Source: an uncultured Sutterella sp. (GTDB taxonomy: Bacteria > Pseudomonadota > Gammaproteobacteria > Burkholderiales > Burkholderiaceae_F). From it: a stretch of DNA of 34,915 nt. Shown piece after piece: positions 23,709-31,076 of the stretch. Both the position numbers and the translations under genes were made by a program. The notes below the pieces were generated by a model. That model made no database searches. It was given only the letters and a program-made list of their open reading frames with translations, and was not told where the DNA came from. Location: assembly GCA_900546995.1 (NCBI GenBank), contig URFF01000012.1, positions 1 to 34,915 of the forward strand, written 5' to 3'. Position 1 is the stretch's first letter. Each line of letters begins with the position of its first letter.

Positions 23709-24974
23709 ATGTCTCTTACTTTCTGGGCGGCCATGGTCATTATTGCTTTGACTGTCGTCGCATTAGTCAAGCGCTATGAAACACGACTGGTGCTCTGTAT
23801 CTCCGGTCTTCTCATGTGCGCCATTTCTTTGGACCCGATGGCCGCTTATAACCAGTTTGCCAAGTCCATGACCACCGGCAACTTGATTCAATCAATCTGC
23901 TCGGCAATGGGTTTCGCTTTCTTGGTGAGCTACACGAAGTGTGATATTCACTTGGTGCAATTGCTCACGCGTCCGATGAAGACCTTGGGTCTGATGATCA
24001 TCCCGTGCTGCACGCTGTTGACCGCTCTCATTAACGCGGCTGTTCCGTCGGCTGCTGGCTGCGCCGCGGCCGTGGGCGCCACGTTGATCCCGTTGATGAT
24101 TCGCTCCGGCATTACGCCGGCTGGCGCCGGTGCCGCCATTTTGGCCGGTACCTACGGTTCCAACTTCAACCCGGGCGGCGCTCACCCGGTGATGATTTCC
24201 GGCATGGCTGGCATCGAACCGATGGAATTCATCATCGAACACGCCTCCACCTATGCCGTGCTCTCGCTTTGCGGCGCTTTGTTCATCACGGTGGTGGAAT
24301 TCGTTTTGAAGGATCACAAGGGCTCCGGCCAATTGGGTGACATTCAAACGGATGCGACCGGTGGTATTCAAAAGGTTAACATCATTTACGCCATTGCCCC
24401 GATGGTGCCGCTTGCCATCTTGTTGTTAGGCAACACCTACATTCCCGCCATCAAGATGGGCGTAGCTCAAGCCATGATGATTGGTGTGACTTACACGATG
24501 ATCGTGACGCGCGTCAATCCTCAAGAAGCTTTCAAGACGTTCTTTAGCGGTGCCGGTAAGGGCTACGGTGACGTCTTAGGTATCATCATCGCCGCCGGTG
24601 TGTTCGCCTGTGGTCTTCGCGAAACCGGTGTGGTTGACGCTTTGATCGAAGCCTTAAAGAGCGCCGGTGACTACGCCCGTATCGGTGGCGCAATGGGTAC
24701 GTTTGCCATGGCCGTCTTAACGGGTTCCGGTGACGCTGCAACGTTTGCCTTTAACGAAGCCGTGACGCCGCACGCTGCCGCTCTCGGTATGACGATTTCC
24801 GACTTGGGTAACACTGTGATGTGTGCCGCTCAGTTGGGTCGTACCACCAGTCCGATCGCCGGTGTGGTGATTCTGCTTTCCGGTATGAGCCGAGTCTCCC
24901 CGATTGACCTTGTGAAGCGCACCTGCGTTCCGATGGTCCTCACTTGGTTCGTGTTGATCCTCTTCTTGGATTAA
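23709..24974 (+). CDS. DcuC-family carrier, paralogue 2
   Basis: This 421-residue inner-membrane carrier is the same family as 18192, with PSAAGCAAAVGATLIPL, NPGGAHP and GSGDAATFAFNEAVTPHA. It starts 31 bp after the AbgA-like gene, with AAGGAG upstream, so the two share a transcript. Short stretches are nearly identical at DNA level to paralogue 1 (for example the region encoding CAAAVGAT), which indicates duplication. Codon use is strongly biased (AAG for lysine, GGT for glycine), suggesting high expression. It probably imports the substrate of the AbgA-like enzymes or exchanges it for a dicarboxylate. Confidence 0.87.
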   Translation: MSLTFWAAMVIIALTVVALVKRYETRLVLCISGLLMCAISLDPMAAYNQFAKSMTTGNLIQSICSAMGFAFLVSYTKCDIHLVQLLTRPMKTLGLMIIPCCTLLTALINAAVPSAAGCAAAVGATLIPLMIRSGITPAGAGAAILAGTYGSNFNPGGAHPVMISGMAGIEPMEFIIEHASTYAVLSLCGALFITVVEFVLKDHKGSGQLGDIQTDATGGIQKVNIIYAIAPMVPLAILLLGNTYIPAIKMGVAQAMMIGVTYTMIVTRVNPQEAFKTFFSGAGKGYGDVLGIIIAAGVFACGLRETGVVDALIEALKSAGDYARIGGAMGTFAMAVLTGSGDAATFAFNEAVTPHAAALGMTISDLGNTVMCAAQLGRTTSPIAGVVILLSGMSRVSPIDLVKRTCVPMVLTWFVLILFLD

Positions 24975-24984
24975 AACTATCCCT

Positions 24985-25018
24985 AATCAGCGGGCTAAAT
25001 CAGTCCGCTGATTTTTTT
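24985..25018 (+). terminator. Terminator inside the AbgA-like operon
   Basis: AATCAGCGG (24985-24993) pairs with CCGCTGATT (25005-25013), followed by a run of T residues to 25018. It lies only 24 bp before the second AbgA-like gene, which has no clear promoter of its own. Partial read-through is likely. Confidence 0.8.
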
Positions 25019-25042
25019 ATACCCCTCACGGAGGAATGAAAA

Positions 25043-26317
25043 ATGAACGAACAATATACTCAGGAAATGGTGCAATTTCGTCGTACCATTCATAAGCGTC
25101 CCGAAGAAGGCTGGACGGAATTTGAAACGATGAATATCGTGGTCAAGCGCCTTCGCGAATTGGGTTTTGATGTTGTCATGGGCACCAAAGCCATCAACAC
25201 CGAATTTGTCATGGGCCGTGATCCGAAGCTTGTTGAAGAAGCGATGCAACGCGCACGCGAACACGGTGTGTCAGAAGAATTTTTGGCTGAAACCGAAGGT
25301 TACACGGGCTGCGTGGCCATTTGGAATACAGGCCGTCCCGGCCCCGTCACGATGTTCCGTCACGATATGGACTGCGTGCTCGTGCAAGAAACGGATGATC
25401 CGAAGCACGAAGCCAATGTCGGCGGTTACTGCTCTGAACGCGCTGGCCTCATGCACGCTTGCGGCCATGATGCCCACAGCTCCGTTGGTTTAGGCGTTGC
25501 ACACTGGATTGCCGACCACAAAGATGAACTTTGCGGCACGATCAAACTCTTATTCCAACCGGCCGAAGAAGGTACGCGCGGCGGCCTTCCGATGTCTGAA
25601 AGCGGTTTACTCGACGATGTGAACTATATCGTCTGCTGCCATATCGGTAGCGGCATTCGTTTGCACGAAATCGGACTTTGCCGTCAAGGTTTCTTGGCAA
25701 CGAGCAAGATTGATATCGCCTTCACGGGTAAGGCCGCTCACGCGGGCGCCAATCCGGAAAAAGGTCGCAGCGCTTTGTTAGCAGCTTGTTCAACGGCCAC
25801 GATGCTTGCCGGTATTCCGCGTAACAGCCAAGGTGACACCCGCATTTCCATCGGCCGCTTAGTAGCTGGCGAAGGTCGTAACGTCGTTCCTGTTCACGCC
25901 AAGATGCAAATCGAAGTGCGCGGCCAAACCGAAGAAGTTAACCAATACATGACCGATTACGTTGAACGGATCGTTAAGGGTAACGCCGAAGCCTATGACG
26001 TTCAATACCAATTTGAAAAGGTTGGTGCCGCAACGACATTGCAAACGACCCCTGAAGTCGTCGAAACGTTGGAAACCATCGCCCACGAAATCCCCTTCAT
26101 CACGAAGGTTTATCCGGATGTGAAGATTTCGGGCTCAGAAGACTGCACGTGGCTTGTTCGCAAGGTGCTCTCTCACGGCGGTAAAGCCGCTTTCTTCCTT
26201 TTCGGTTGCAATGAACACGGCCATCACAAGGGTGACTTCGAAATTCAAGATAGCGAAAGCATGCCGGAAGCTTTTGAAATGTTCACCCGCTTCTTGTTAA
26301 AGACCAATAAGGCTTAA
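25043..26317 (+). CDS. AbgA-like M20 family amidohydrolase, paralogue 2
   Basis: This 424-residue M20 enzyme is homologous to the gene at 22391 and to AbgA. Motifs: EEGWTEFETM, TGRPGPV, FRHDMDC where most relatives have DMDAL or DIDAL, HACGHDAH at 138-145, PAEEGTRGG with the catalytic glutamate, CHIGSGIRLHE and SGSEDCTWLVRKV. The HD-x-D-C change next to the active-site strand, and CTW in place of ATL/ATI in the GSED motif, suggest a different substrate range from paralogue 1. A strong GGAGG site precedes the ATG. The enzyme could act as homodimer or as a heterodimer with paralogue 1, as AbgA does with AbgB. Confidence 0.88.
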   Translation: MNEQYTQEMVQFRRTIHKRPEEGWTEFETMNIVVKRLRELGFDVVMGTKAINTEFVMGRDPKLVEEAMQRAREHGVSEEFLAETEGYTGCVAIWNTGRPGPVTMFRHDMDCVLVQETDDPKHEANVGGYCSERAGLMHACGHDAHSSVGLGVAHWIADHKDELCGTIKLLFQPAEEGTRGGLPMSESGLLDDVNYIVCCHIGSGIRLHEIGLCRQGFLATSKIDIAFTGKAAHAGANPEKGRSALLAACSTATMLAGIPRNSQGDTRISIGRLVAGEGRNVVPVHAKMQIEVRGQTEEVNQYMTDYVERIVKGNAEAYDVQYQFEKVGAATTLQTTPEVVETLETIAHEIPFITKVYPDVKISGSEDCTWLVRKVLSHGGKAAFFLFGCNEHGHHKGDFEIQDSESMPEAFEMFTRFLLKTNKA

Positions 26318-26329
26318 GCCTCATTGACG

Positions 26330-26351
26330 AAAGGGCCTCATCGGCCCTTTT
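26330..26351 (+). terminator. Terminator after the second AbgA-like gene
   Basis: AAAGGGCC pairs with GGCCCTTT around TCATC, followed by TTC. It is the first of two hairpins in tandem. Confidence 0.7.
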
Positions 26352-26369
26352 CAAAATAATCCCCGGTTT

Positions 26370-26402
26370 GCCTGTCGAACATCTGCTCGACAGGCGTTTT
26401 TT
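26370..26402 (+). terminator. Second, stronger tandem terminator
   Basis: GCCTGTCGA (26370-26378) pairs with TCGACAGGC (26387-26395), followed by GTTTTTT. Two stacked terminators imply a highly transcribed operon that must be insulated from the convergent gntR. Confidence 0.8.
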
Positions 26403-27198
26403 AATATTGATACTCGTAGTGACAACGATCGGTCACGGTTGTTAAAAAGCGCAATTCCACCAAATTATTATTGATGTCAAAGGCCTGTCGCTGCTGAATG
26501 ATGGCAGGATACGGAACAGGAACATTCGCGAGTTTGGCCTGATGGGCATTCAAGAAAGTGGCCTTTTGAATATCGCGAACATGTAAGATCGTGACATCAC
26601 AACTCTTTTGATAGAAGTGATAAAGACTCGCTTTCTGCCCACGGAAGATTTCTTCGGTAAGCGTCGGGAAAAAACGCCGACGCAAGAAAAGTTCATCAAA
26701 GGAATCCACCGCTTGCAATTGAGTCTCATCTAAACAAGCGTAGTGAAGTCTGCGAATATGAATCACCTCTTCGGTCGGATCGTCTATTCCCATTAAAAGC
26801 ATCGTCCGGTGCGAGGGCGGGATCACTTCATAAAGCGTGAGTTTTGTTGTTGTTTTCCACTGCTTATCCGGATCATCGGGCTTAATCGGAATGAATTTAT
26901 GATAAAAATAATCGAAGCTATCCTCGTAGCTACTCACATAGGTCCCTTTGCCCTGCTTTCGAACCAAAAGCCCTTCATTGACTAATTCACGAAGTGCGCG
27001 ACGCATGGTCCCTTGGCTCACATGAAAGAGCTGAGCCATCTCGATCTCATTGGGTAGCTGATCGTCATGGTGCCAGGTTCCGTCCTGAATCTTTGCCATA
27101 ATTGAGCGCTTGACTTGCTCAAAAAGCGGAACGCGGCTAGCCATACCGGGCAGAGCCGATCGCAAGGGGTTGGGGTCATCCGATAAGAGTTGGTCCAT
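26401..27198 (-). CDS. GntR-family (HutC/UTRA) regulator, paralogue 2
   Basis: This 265-residue regulator has the GntR winged helix (LFEQVKRSIMAKIQDGTWHH, NEIEMAQLFHVSQGTMRRAL, GLLVRKQGKGTYVSS) and a UTRA domain (about 105-262, with EVIPPSHRTMLLM, VIHIRRLHYACLDE and LNAHQAKLANVPVPYPA). It parallels the GntR at 14434 along its length, with an extra 15-20 N-terminal residues. It is divergent from dcuC paralogue 3 and convergent with the AbgA-like operon. It is a candidate repressor or activator of either transcription unit. The start is the ATG at 27198, without an obvious Shine-Dalgarno sequence. Confidence 0.88.
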   Translation of the reverse strand: MDQLLSDDPNPLRSALPGMASRVPLFEQVKRSIMAKIQDGTWHHDDQLPNEIEMAQLFHVSQGTMRRALRELVNEGLLVRKQGKGTYVSSYEDSFDYFYHKFIPIKPDDPDKQWKTTTKLTLYEVIPPSHRTMLLMGIDDPTEEVIHIRRLHYACLDETQLQAVDSFDELFLRRRFFPTLTEEIFRGQKASLYHFYQKSCDVTILHVRDIQKATFLNAHQAKLANVPVPYPAIIQQRQAFDINNNLVELRFLTTVTDRCHYEYQY

Positions 27199-27230
27199 CG
27201 ATTGCGTCCGGAAATTGAAAGAGTTACCTG

Positions 27231-27236
27231 ATTATA
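27231..27236 (-). promoter_or_regulatory. -10 element of gntR paralogue 2
   Basis: A perfect TATAAT on the minus strand predicts a transcription start near 27224 and a short leader. No strong -35 is seen. Confidence 0.5.
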
Positions 27237-27495
27237 AAAATGCCCCAATGGTTTTTCTATGTTTTTGTGCCTATTTTTTTGAATCCAGCACTAAGAAAAT
27301 ACTCAATTTCTAAGTAAATTCACTCAATATCTTCAATCAAAGTAAAACTAAAATGTCAATGCTGTCTGATATCTGATTTGGATATTACCCTAAAAGAGCC
27401 CCGAGAAAGTACTTTAACGGATTAAGATAGCGGGTATCGGTCCAATTGTGACTGAATATTTCTAATTGTTTTTCTTCCCGCAAGGAGCACAAAAC
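27237..27495. promoter_or_regulatory. Divergent regulatory gap between gntR paralogue 2 and dcuC paralogue 3
   Basis: No gene is seen. The stretch is AT-rich on its left. CTGATATCT at 27366-27374 matches the candidate extended -10 of the AbgA-like operon and could be the dcuC promoter, giving a leader of about 115 nt. TCAGTTAACTGA is absent. An AAGGAG site precedes the dcuC start. Confidence 0.4.
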
Positions 27496-28761
27496 ATGTC
27501 TTATACGCTCATCGTAAGCCTCGTGGTCGTCTGCGTGACGGTCTGGGCGCTTATTAAACGTTATGAAACACGTATGGTGCTTATCGCTGCCGGTTTGGTC
27601 ATGGCATTCGCTTCTTTGGAACCGATGATGGCCTTCCAACAGTTTGATAAGTCGATGACCAACGCAAACTTGATCATCGCCATCTGCTCGGCAATGGGTT
27701 TTGCCGGCGTGATCTCGCTTACGAAGTGCGACGTTCAATTGGTTGCCTTGCTGCTCAAGCCGTTGCGCAGTATGGGTATTTTTCTTTTGCCCGCCAGTAT
27801 GTGTGTCGCAGGCTTCTGTGCCGTGGCCATTCCGTCTACGGCCGGTCTTTGCGCCGCTGTCGGTCCGACGTTGATCCCGATTTTGGTTCGCGCAGGCTTT
27901 AAGCCCGCCATCGCCGCTGCCGGCTTGGTGGCTTCCGTCTTCCCGGCCTTCTTCAACCCGGGCGTTTCTCACGACGTGTTCGTCGCTAAGTTAGCCAACA
28001 TGGAAGTGATGGATTTGATCGCCACCGTGTCCGTGCAAACGCTCGTCGTTGTCGCTACGTTGATTGTTGCGACGACCGTGATCTGCATCGTTTACAAGGA
28101 TTACACGCGCCCGGACAAGAATGGTTCGCCTGAAGAACAAAGGATGGCTTCCAACTTGCCTGAAAAGATCAACCTCGCTTACGCTATCGCTCCGTTGGTT
28201 CCGATCGGCTTGTTGCTCGTTTGCACGCTTTACTTCAACTTCAAGATCTCCGTGGCAACCGCTATGTTGGTTGGTGCCATCTACGCTTTGGCTGTGACCC
28301 GCACGAGTCCTGCTGAATGCACCACGAAGTTCTTCGACGGTATGGGCGCTGGCTACACCAAGATTCTCGGTATCATCATCGCCGCTGGAGTTTTCGCCGC
28401 TGGTCTTCGCGCCGCTGGCGTCATTGACCTCTTGGTTGAATTCTTGCAAAACTCCAACGAATGGGCCAAGATCGGTGGTGCTTTCGGTCCGTTCATCATG
28501 GGTGTGATGACCGGTTCCGGCGACGCCGCAGCCTTCGCATTTAACGAAGCTGTGACCCCGCACGCTGAATCCTTCGGTATGGAAATTCATAACTTGGGTA
28601 TGCTCGCTGCCTTCACGGGCGGTTTGGGCCGTACCGCTTCGCCGTTGGCCGGTGGCGTGATTTTGGTCGCTGGTTTGGCTGGTGTGAACCCGATGGATAT
28701 CGTTAAGCGTTCCGCTCCGGTTGCTGTGATCGGCTTGATCGCGACGTATATCGTCTTCTAA
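27496..28761 (+). CDS. DcuC-family carrier, paralogue 3
   Basis: This 421-residue carrier is from the same family as 18192 and 23709. Signatures: PSTAGLCAAVGPTLIPI, NPGVSHD and GSGDAAAFAFNEAVTPHA. It stands alone with its own promoter region, and no hydrolase gene is beside it. I start at the ATG with AAGGAG upstream; the frame also opens at a TTG at 27466, which is unlikely. Codon use is extreme (TTG and CTC for leucine, AAG for nearly all lysines, GGT), suggesting very high expression. It may serve as a general anaerobic C4-dicarboxylate carrier, with the other two being specialised copies. Confidence 0.88.
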   Translation: MSYTLIVSLVVVCVTVWALIKRYETRMVLIAAGLVMAFASLEPMMAFQQFDKSMTNANLIIAICSAMGFAGVISLTKCDVQLVALLLKPLRSMGIFLLPASMCVAGFCAVAIPSTAGLCAAVGPTLIPILVRAGFKPAIAAAGLVASVFPAFFNPGVSHDVFVAKLANMEVMDLIATVSVQTLVVVATLIVATTVICIVYKDYTRPDKNGSPEEQRMASNLPEKINLAYAIAPLVPIGLLLVCTLYFNFKISVATAMLVGAIYALAVTRTSPAECTTKFFDGMGAGYTKILGIIIAAGVFAAGLRAAGVIDLLVEFLQNSNEWAKIGGAFGPFIMGVMTGSGDAAAFAFNEAVTPHAESFGMEIHNLGMLAAFTGGLGRTASPLAGGVILVAGLAGVNPMDIVKRSAPVAVIGLIATYIVF

Positions 28762-28794
28762 GATTTGAACTCTAAGTCTTAGATTCACTCTCTC

Positions 28795-28825
28795 AAATGC
28801 CCTCGAGTTTTCTCGGGGGCATTTT
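28795..28825 (+). terminator. Terminator of dcuC paralogue 3
   Basis: AAATGCCCTCGAG pairs with CTCGGGGGCATTT (one G-U pair) around TTTT, followed by TTTC. Confidence 0.82.
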
Positions 28826-28827
28826 CG

Positions 28828-28856
28828 TTGACAAGCGTTTTGTTTCTTAGAACAAT
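28828..28856 (+). promoter_or_regulatory. Promoter of the acetyltransferase gene
   Basis: TTGACA (28828-28833), 17 bp, AACAAT (28851-28856). It begins right after the preceding terminator. Confidence 0.5.
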
Positions 28857-28880
28857 CTCGAAAGCGCCCTTTGTTTGGAG

Positions 28881-29426
28881 ATGTCCTTGAATCAATCCAC
28901 AATCTACATACGACAGGAAACACCTTCAGATTTTTATCAAACCCGGGAAGTCATCCGAAAAGCCTTTCTCAATGTTAAGGAAAGCGACCAAACGGAGCAT
29001 CTCTTGGTTGAGAAATTAAGAAAACTACCTGACTTTAACCCGGAGTTGTCTCTCGTTGCCCAAACCGCCACTGGGAAAATCATCGGCCACGTCCTTTTGA
29101 CAGAGGTTAAGCTTGTCTCAAACCAAGAAGAGACGCTCCTAGCCTTGGCTCCACTATCGGTCTTACCGATCTGGCAACGATTGGGAGTGGGGAGTGCGCT
29201 TGTTAGAGAAGCACACCGCAAGGCCATCCGATTGGGCTACAAAGGCATTGTCATCCTAGGCAGTCCAGGGTACTACGGCCGCTTCGGCTACAAAAAAGCC
29301 ACTGAGTTTGGCATTTCAATGCCTTTTCCCGGATACGAAGACTACTGCTTAGCGATTGAGCTAACTCCCAATGCTCTTCATCGAATGGAGGGAAAAATCG
29401 TTTATCCGACTGTCTTTTTTGAATAG
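28881..29426 (+). CDS. GNAT-family N-acetyltransferase (YhbS-like)
   Basis: This is a single GNAT domain of about 181 residues. The acetyl-CoA binding motif A is PIWQRLGVGSALVREA (Q/R-x-x-G-x-G/A). The C-terminal half has the GSPGYYGRFGYKKA stretch seen in predicted YhbS-type acetyltransferases. The acceptor is unknown. Start choice is uncertain: ATG at 28881 directly abuts a GGAG, while a TTG at 28887 sits at ideal spacing from it, giving a protein two residues shorter. The gene has its own promoter and is convergent with hemN. Confidence 0.85.
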   Translation: MSLNQSTIYIRQETPSDFYQTREVIRKAFLNVKESDQTEHLLVEKLRKLPDFNPELSLVAQTATGKIIGHVLLTEVKLVSNQEETLLALAPLSVLPIWQRLGVGSALVREAHRKAIRLGYKGIVILGSPGYYGRFGYKKATEFGISMPFPGYEDYCLAIELTPNALHRMEGKIVYPTVFFE

Positions 29427-29430
29427 ACAA

Positions 29431-29452
29431 TGCGGACGCTAAAGCGTCCGCA
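29431..29452. terminator. Hairpin between the acetyltransferase gene and hemN
   Basis: TGCGGACGC-TAAA-GCGTCCGCA is a perfect 9-bp stem between convergent genes. There is no clear T tract on either side, so it is a less certain terminator. Confidence 0.5.
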
Positions 29453-29472
29453 TCGAAGTGAAAGAAGTATTT

Positions 29473-30870
29473 TTAAGCAATCTTTGAGTAACCGCCAGCT
29501 CGATCGGATTCGCGCAGGTAGCGGTCAAATTGCATGGCAACGGCACGGACAAAAATCTTGCCCTTAGGGCTCACGATGATTGCCTCAGGCGTCAACTGAA
29601 CCAAGCCGACTTTTTCATAGTTGCGCAACTTACGAAGCTCGTAAGCGAACGTCTCATCAAAATGGATGCCAAATCGAGACTCAATGGTAGCCTTTTCCAG
29701 TTTAAATTGGCACATAATCGTCATAATGACGGCGTGACGCAGTTGATCTTCCTCGGACAACTTGTAACCACGGTTGGTTGCCAAACGTCCCGCACGAATC
29801 GCCTCATAATAGCTTGGCAAGTCACGAGGGTTGCAGGCATAGCAATGATGCACATTGCTGATGGCAGAAACACCTAAAGCCACCATGTCGCAATCCGGTC
29901 GCGTTGAGTAGCCTTGGAAATTGCGCTGCAACTTTCCTTCTTTTTGCGCAATCGCAAGCTCATCGGTCACTTTGGCGAAGTGGTCCATGCCGATATAGCG
30001 GTAGCCATTCTGCGTCAAACGGGTAATCGCATCCATCATGATATGAACCTTTTCCACTGTCGGCGGCAGATCAGCGTCCAAAATGCGGCGCTGCGGCGGG
30101 AAGATATGCGGCAGATGCGCATAGTGATACAGTGCGATACGGTCTGGCGAAAGTTCCAAAACCTGATCAAGCGTTTTCTCAAAACTTTTACGAGTTTGCT
30201 TCGGCAAGCCGTAAATCAAGTCCATATTGATCGAATGAAAACCCGCTTCGCGAGCAGCCTGCATGGTCTCTTTCGTCATCTCGAAGGGCTGAATGCGATT
30301 GACCGCCTTTTGAACCTCGGGATTGAAGTCCTGCACACCGCAACTCATGCGATTTAAACCGACTTTGGCAAGCGTTTGCACCTTGTCTGGCGGACAGGTG
30401 CGCGGATCCACTTCCATGGAAAATTCGCCACCTTTCTCTAACGGGAAATGCTCAGTAATTAACGCCATCACCCGTTCAATTTCTTCATTATTTAAAAAGG
30501 TTGGTGACCCACCCCCAAAGTGCAATTGACTCACCGTCGTATTACCGGTAATGCGCTCTTTGACCAATTCGATTTCCCGCCCGAGCACATCGAGGTACTC
30601 CCCGCTTTTTGTATGATCACGAGTCACTTGTTTATTGCAGCCGCAATAAAAACAGATGTCGTTACAAAACGGGATATGCACGTAAAGGCTCAAGGGCTTA
30701 TCGGTATCACACTCTTTTAAAGCCATCTCATAATCGGCTGCCGTAAAAGTCTTCTGGAAACGGTCTGCCGTCGGATAGGAGGTATAGCGTGGAGCCGGCA
30801 CGTCAAATTTTTGCAGCAATTCCAAAGACGGTAATTCAACGCCTGTGGTGTTTGGGTCAATCGTTAGCAT
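29473..30870 (-). CDS. hemN: Oxygen-independent coproporphyrinogen III oxidase
   Basis: This radical SAM enzyme converts coproporphyrinogen III to protoporphyrinogen IX in heme synthesis without oxygen. It has 465 residues (E. coli HemN 457). The iron-sulfur motif is HIPFCNDICFYCGC, with C69, C73 and C76, and it is followed by HFGGGSPTF and EVDPRTC. The conserved N-terminal YTSYPTADRF and the C-terminal HemN domain are present. It is divergent from fnr, and a perfect FNR box lies in the gap, which fits induction without oxygen. No Shine-Dalgarno sequence precedes the ATG. Confidence 0.96.
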   Translation of the reverse strand: MLTIDPNTTGVELPSLELLQKFDVPAPRYTSYPTADRFQKTFTAADYEMALKECDTDKPLSLYVHIPFCNDICFYCGCNKQVTRDHTKSGEYLDVLGREIELVKERITGNTTVSQLHFGGGSPTFLNNEEIERVMALITEHFPLEKGGEFSMEVDPRTCPPDKVQTLAKVGLNRMSCGVQDFNPEVQKAVNRIQPFEMTKETMQAAREAGFHSINMDLIYGLPKQTRKSFEKTLDQVLELSPDRIALYHYAHLPHIFPPQRRILDADLPPTVEKVHIMMDAITRLTQNGYRYIGMDHFAKVTDELAIAQKEGKLQRNFQGYSTRPDCDMVALGVSAISNVHHCYACNPRDLPSYYEAIRAGRLATNRGYKLSEEDQLRHAVIMTIMCQFKLEKATIESRFGIHFDETFAYELRKLRNYEKVGLVQLTPEAIIVSPKGKIFVRAVAMQFDRYLRESDRAGGYSKIA

Positions 30871-30888
30871 TTTATTAAATGTCTTTTA

Positions 30889-30902
30889 TTGATTTAGATT
30901 AA
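30889..30902. promoter_or_regulatory. Imperfect FNR-like site near hemN
   Basis: TTGATTTAGATTAA differs by one base from TTGAT-N4-ATCAA. It lies 19 bp upstream of the hemN start, a position that could block rather than activate. Confidence 0.35.
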
Positions 30903-30931
30903 AGTTCTGTTATCATTTCACCGTTGATTCT

Positions 30932-30945
30932 TTGATAAATATCAA
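30932..30945. promoter_or_regulatory. Perfect FNR box in the hemN-fnr gap
   Basis: TTGATAAATATCAA matches the FNR consensus exactly. Its centre is about 41.5 bp upstream of a start predicted from TATTGT (30968-30973), the class II activation distance for fnr itself; it may also serve hemN. The rest of 30871-31076 holds no gene. Confidence 0.8.
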
Positions 30946-31076
30946 TGATCAGACGGCTGGTTAATCGTATTGTATTCTGCCTTGCAATTATTACCAGAAA
31001 CTGAAAAGACAGGGTACGCGGAAAAACCGGTTCGATCCTAGATAATTAATTGATTTCTGATTAAAACTAGCTTCTC

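Noticed and set aside
16620..28790. The repeated dcuC/abgA stretches as a mobile element or tandem repeat
   Set aside because: The copies are diverged genes with different flanks and no transposase, terminal repeats or target duplications; they are paralogues.
27385..28923. Two long minus-strand frames opposite dcuC paralogue 3
   Set aside because: Their products are extremely rich in His, Gln, Arg and Asp, typical of antisense shadows of a hydrophobic, codon-biased gene.
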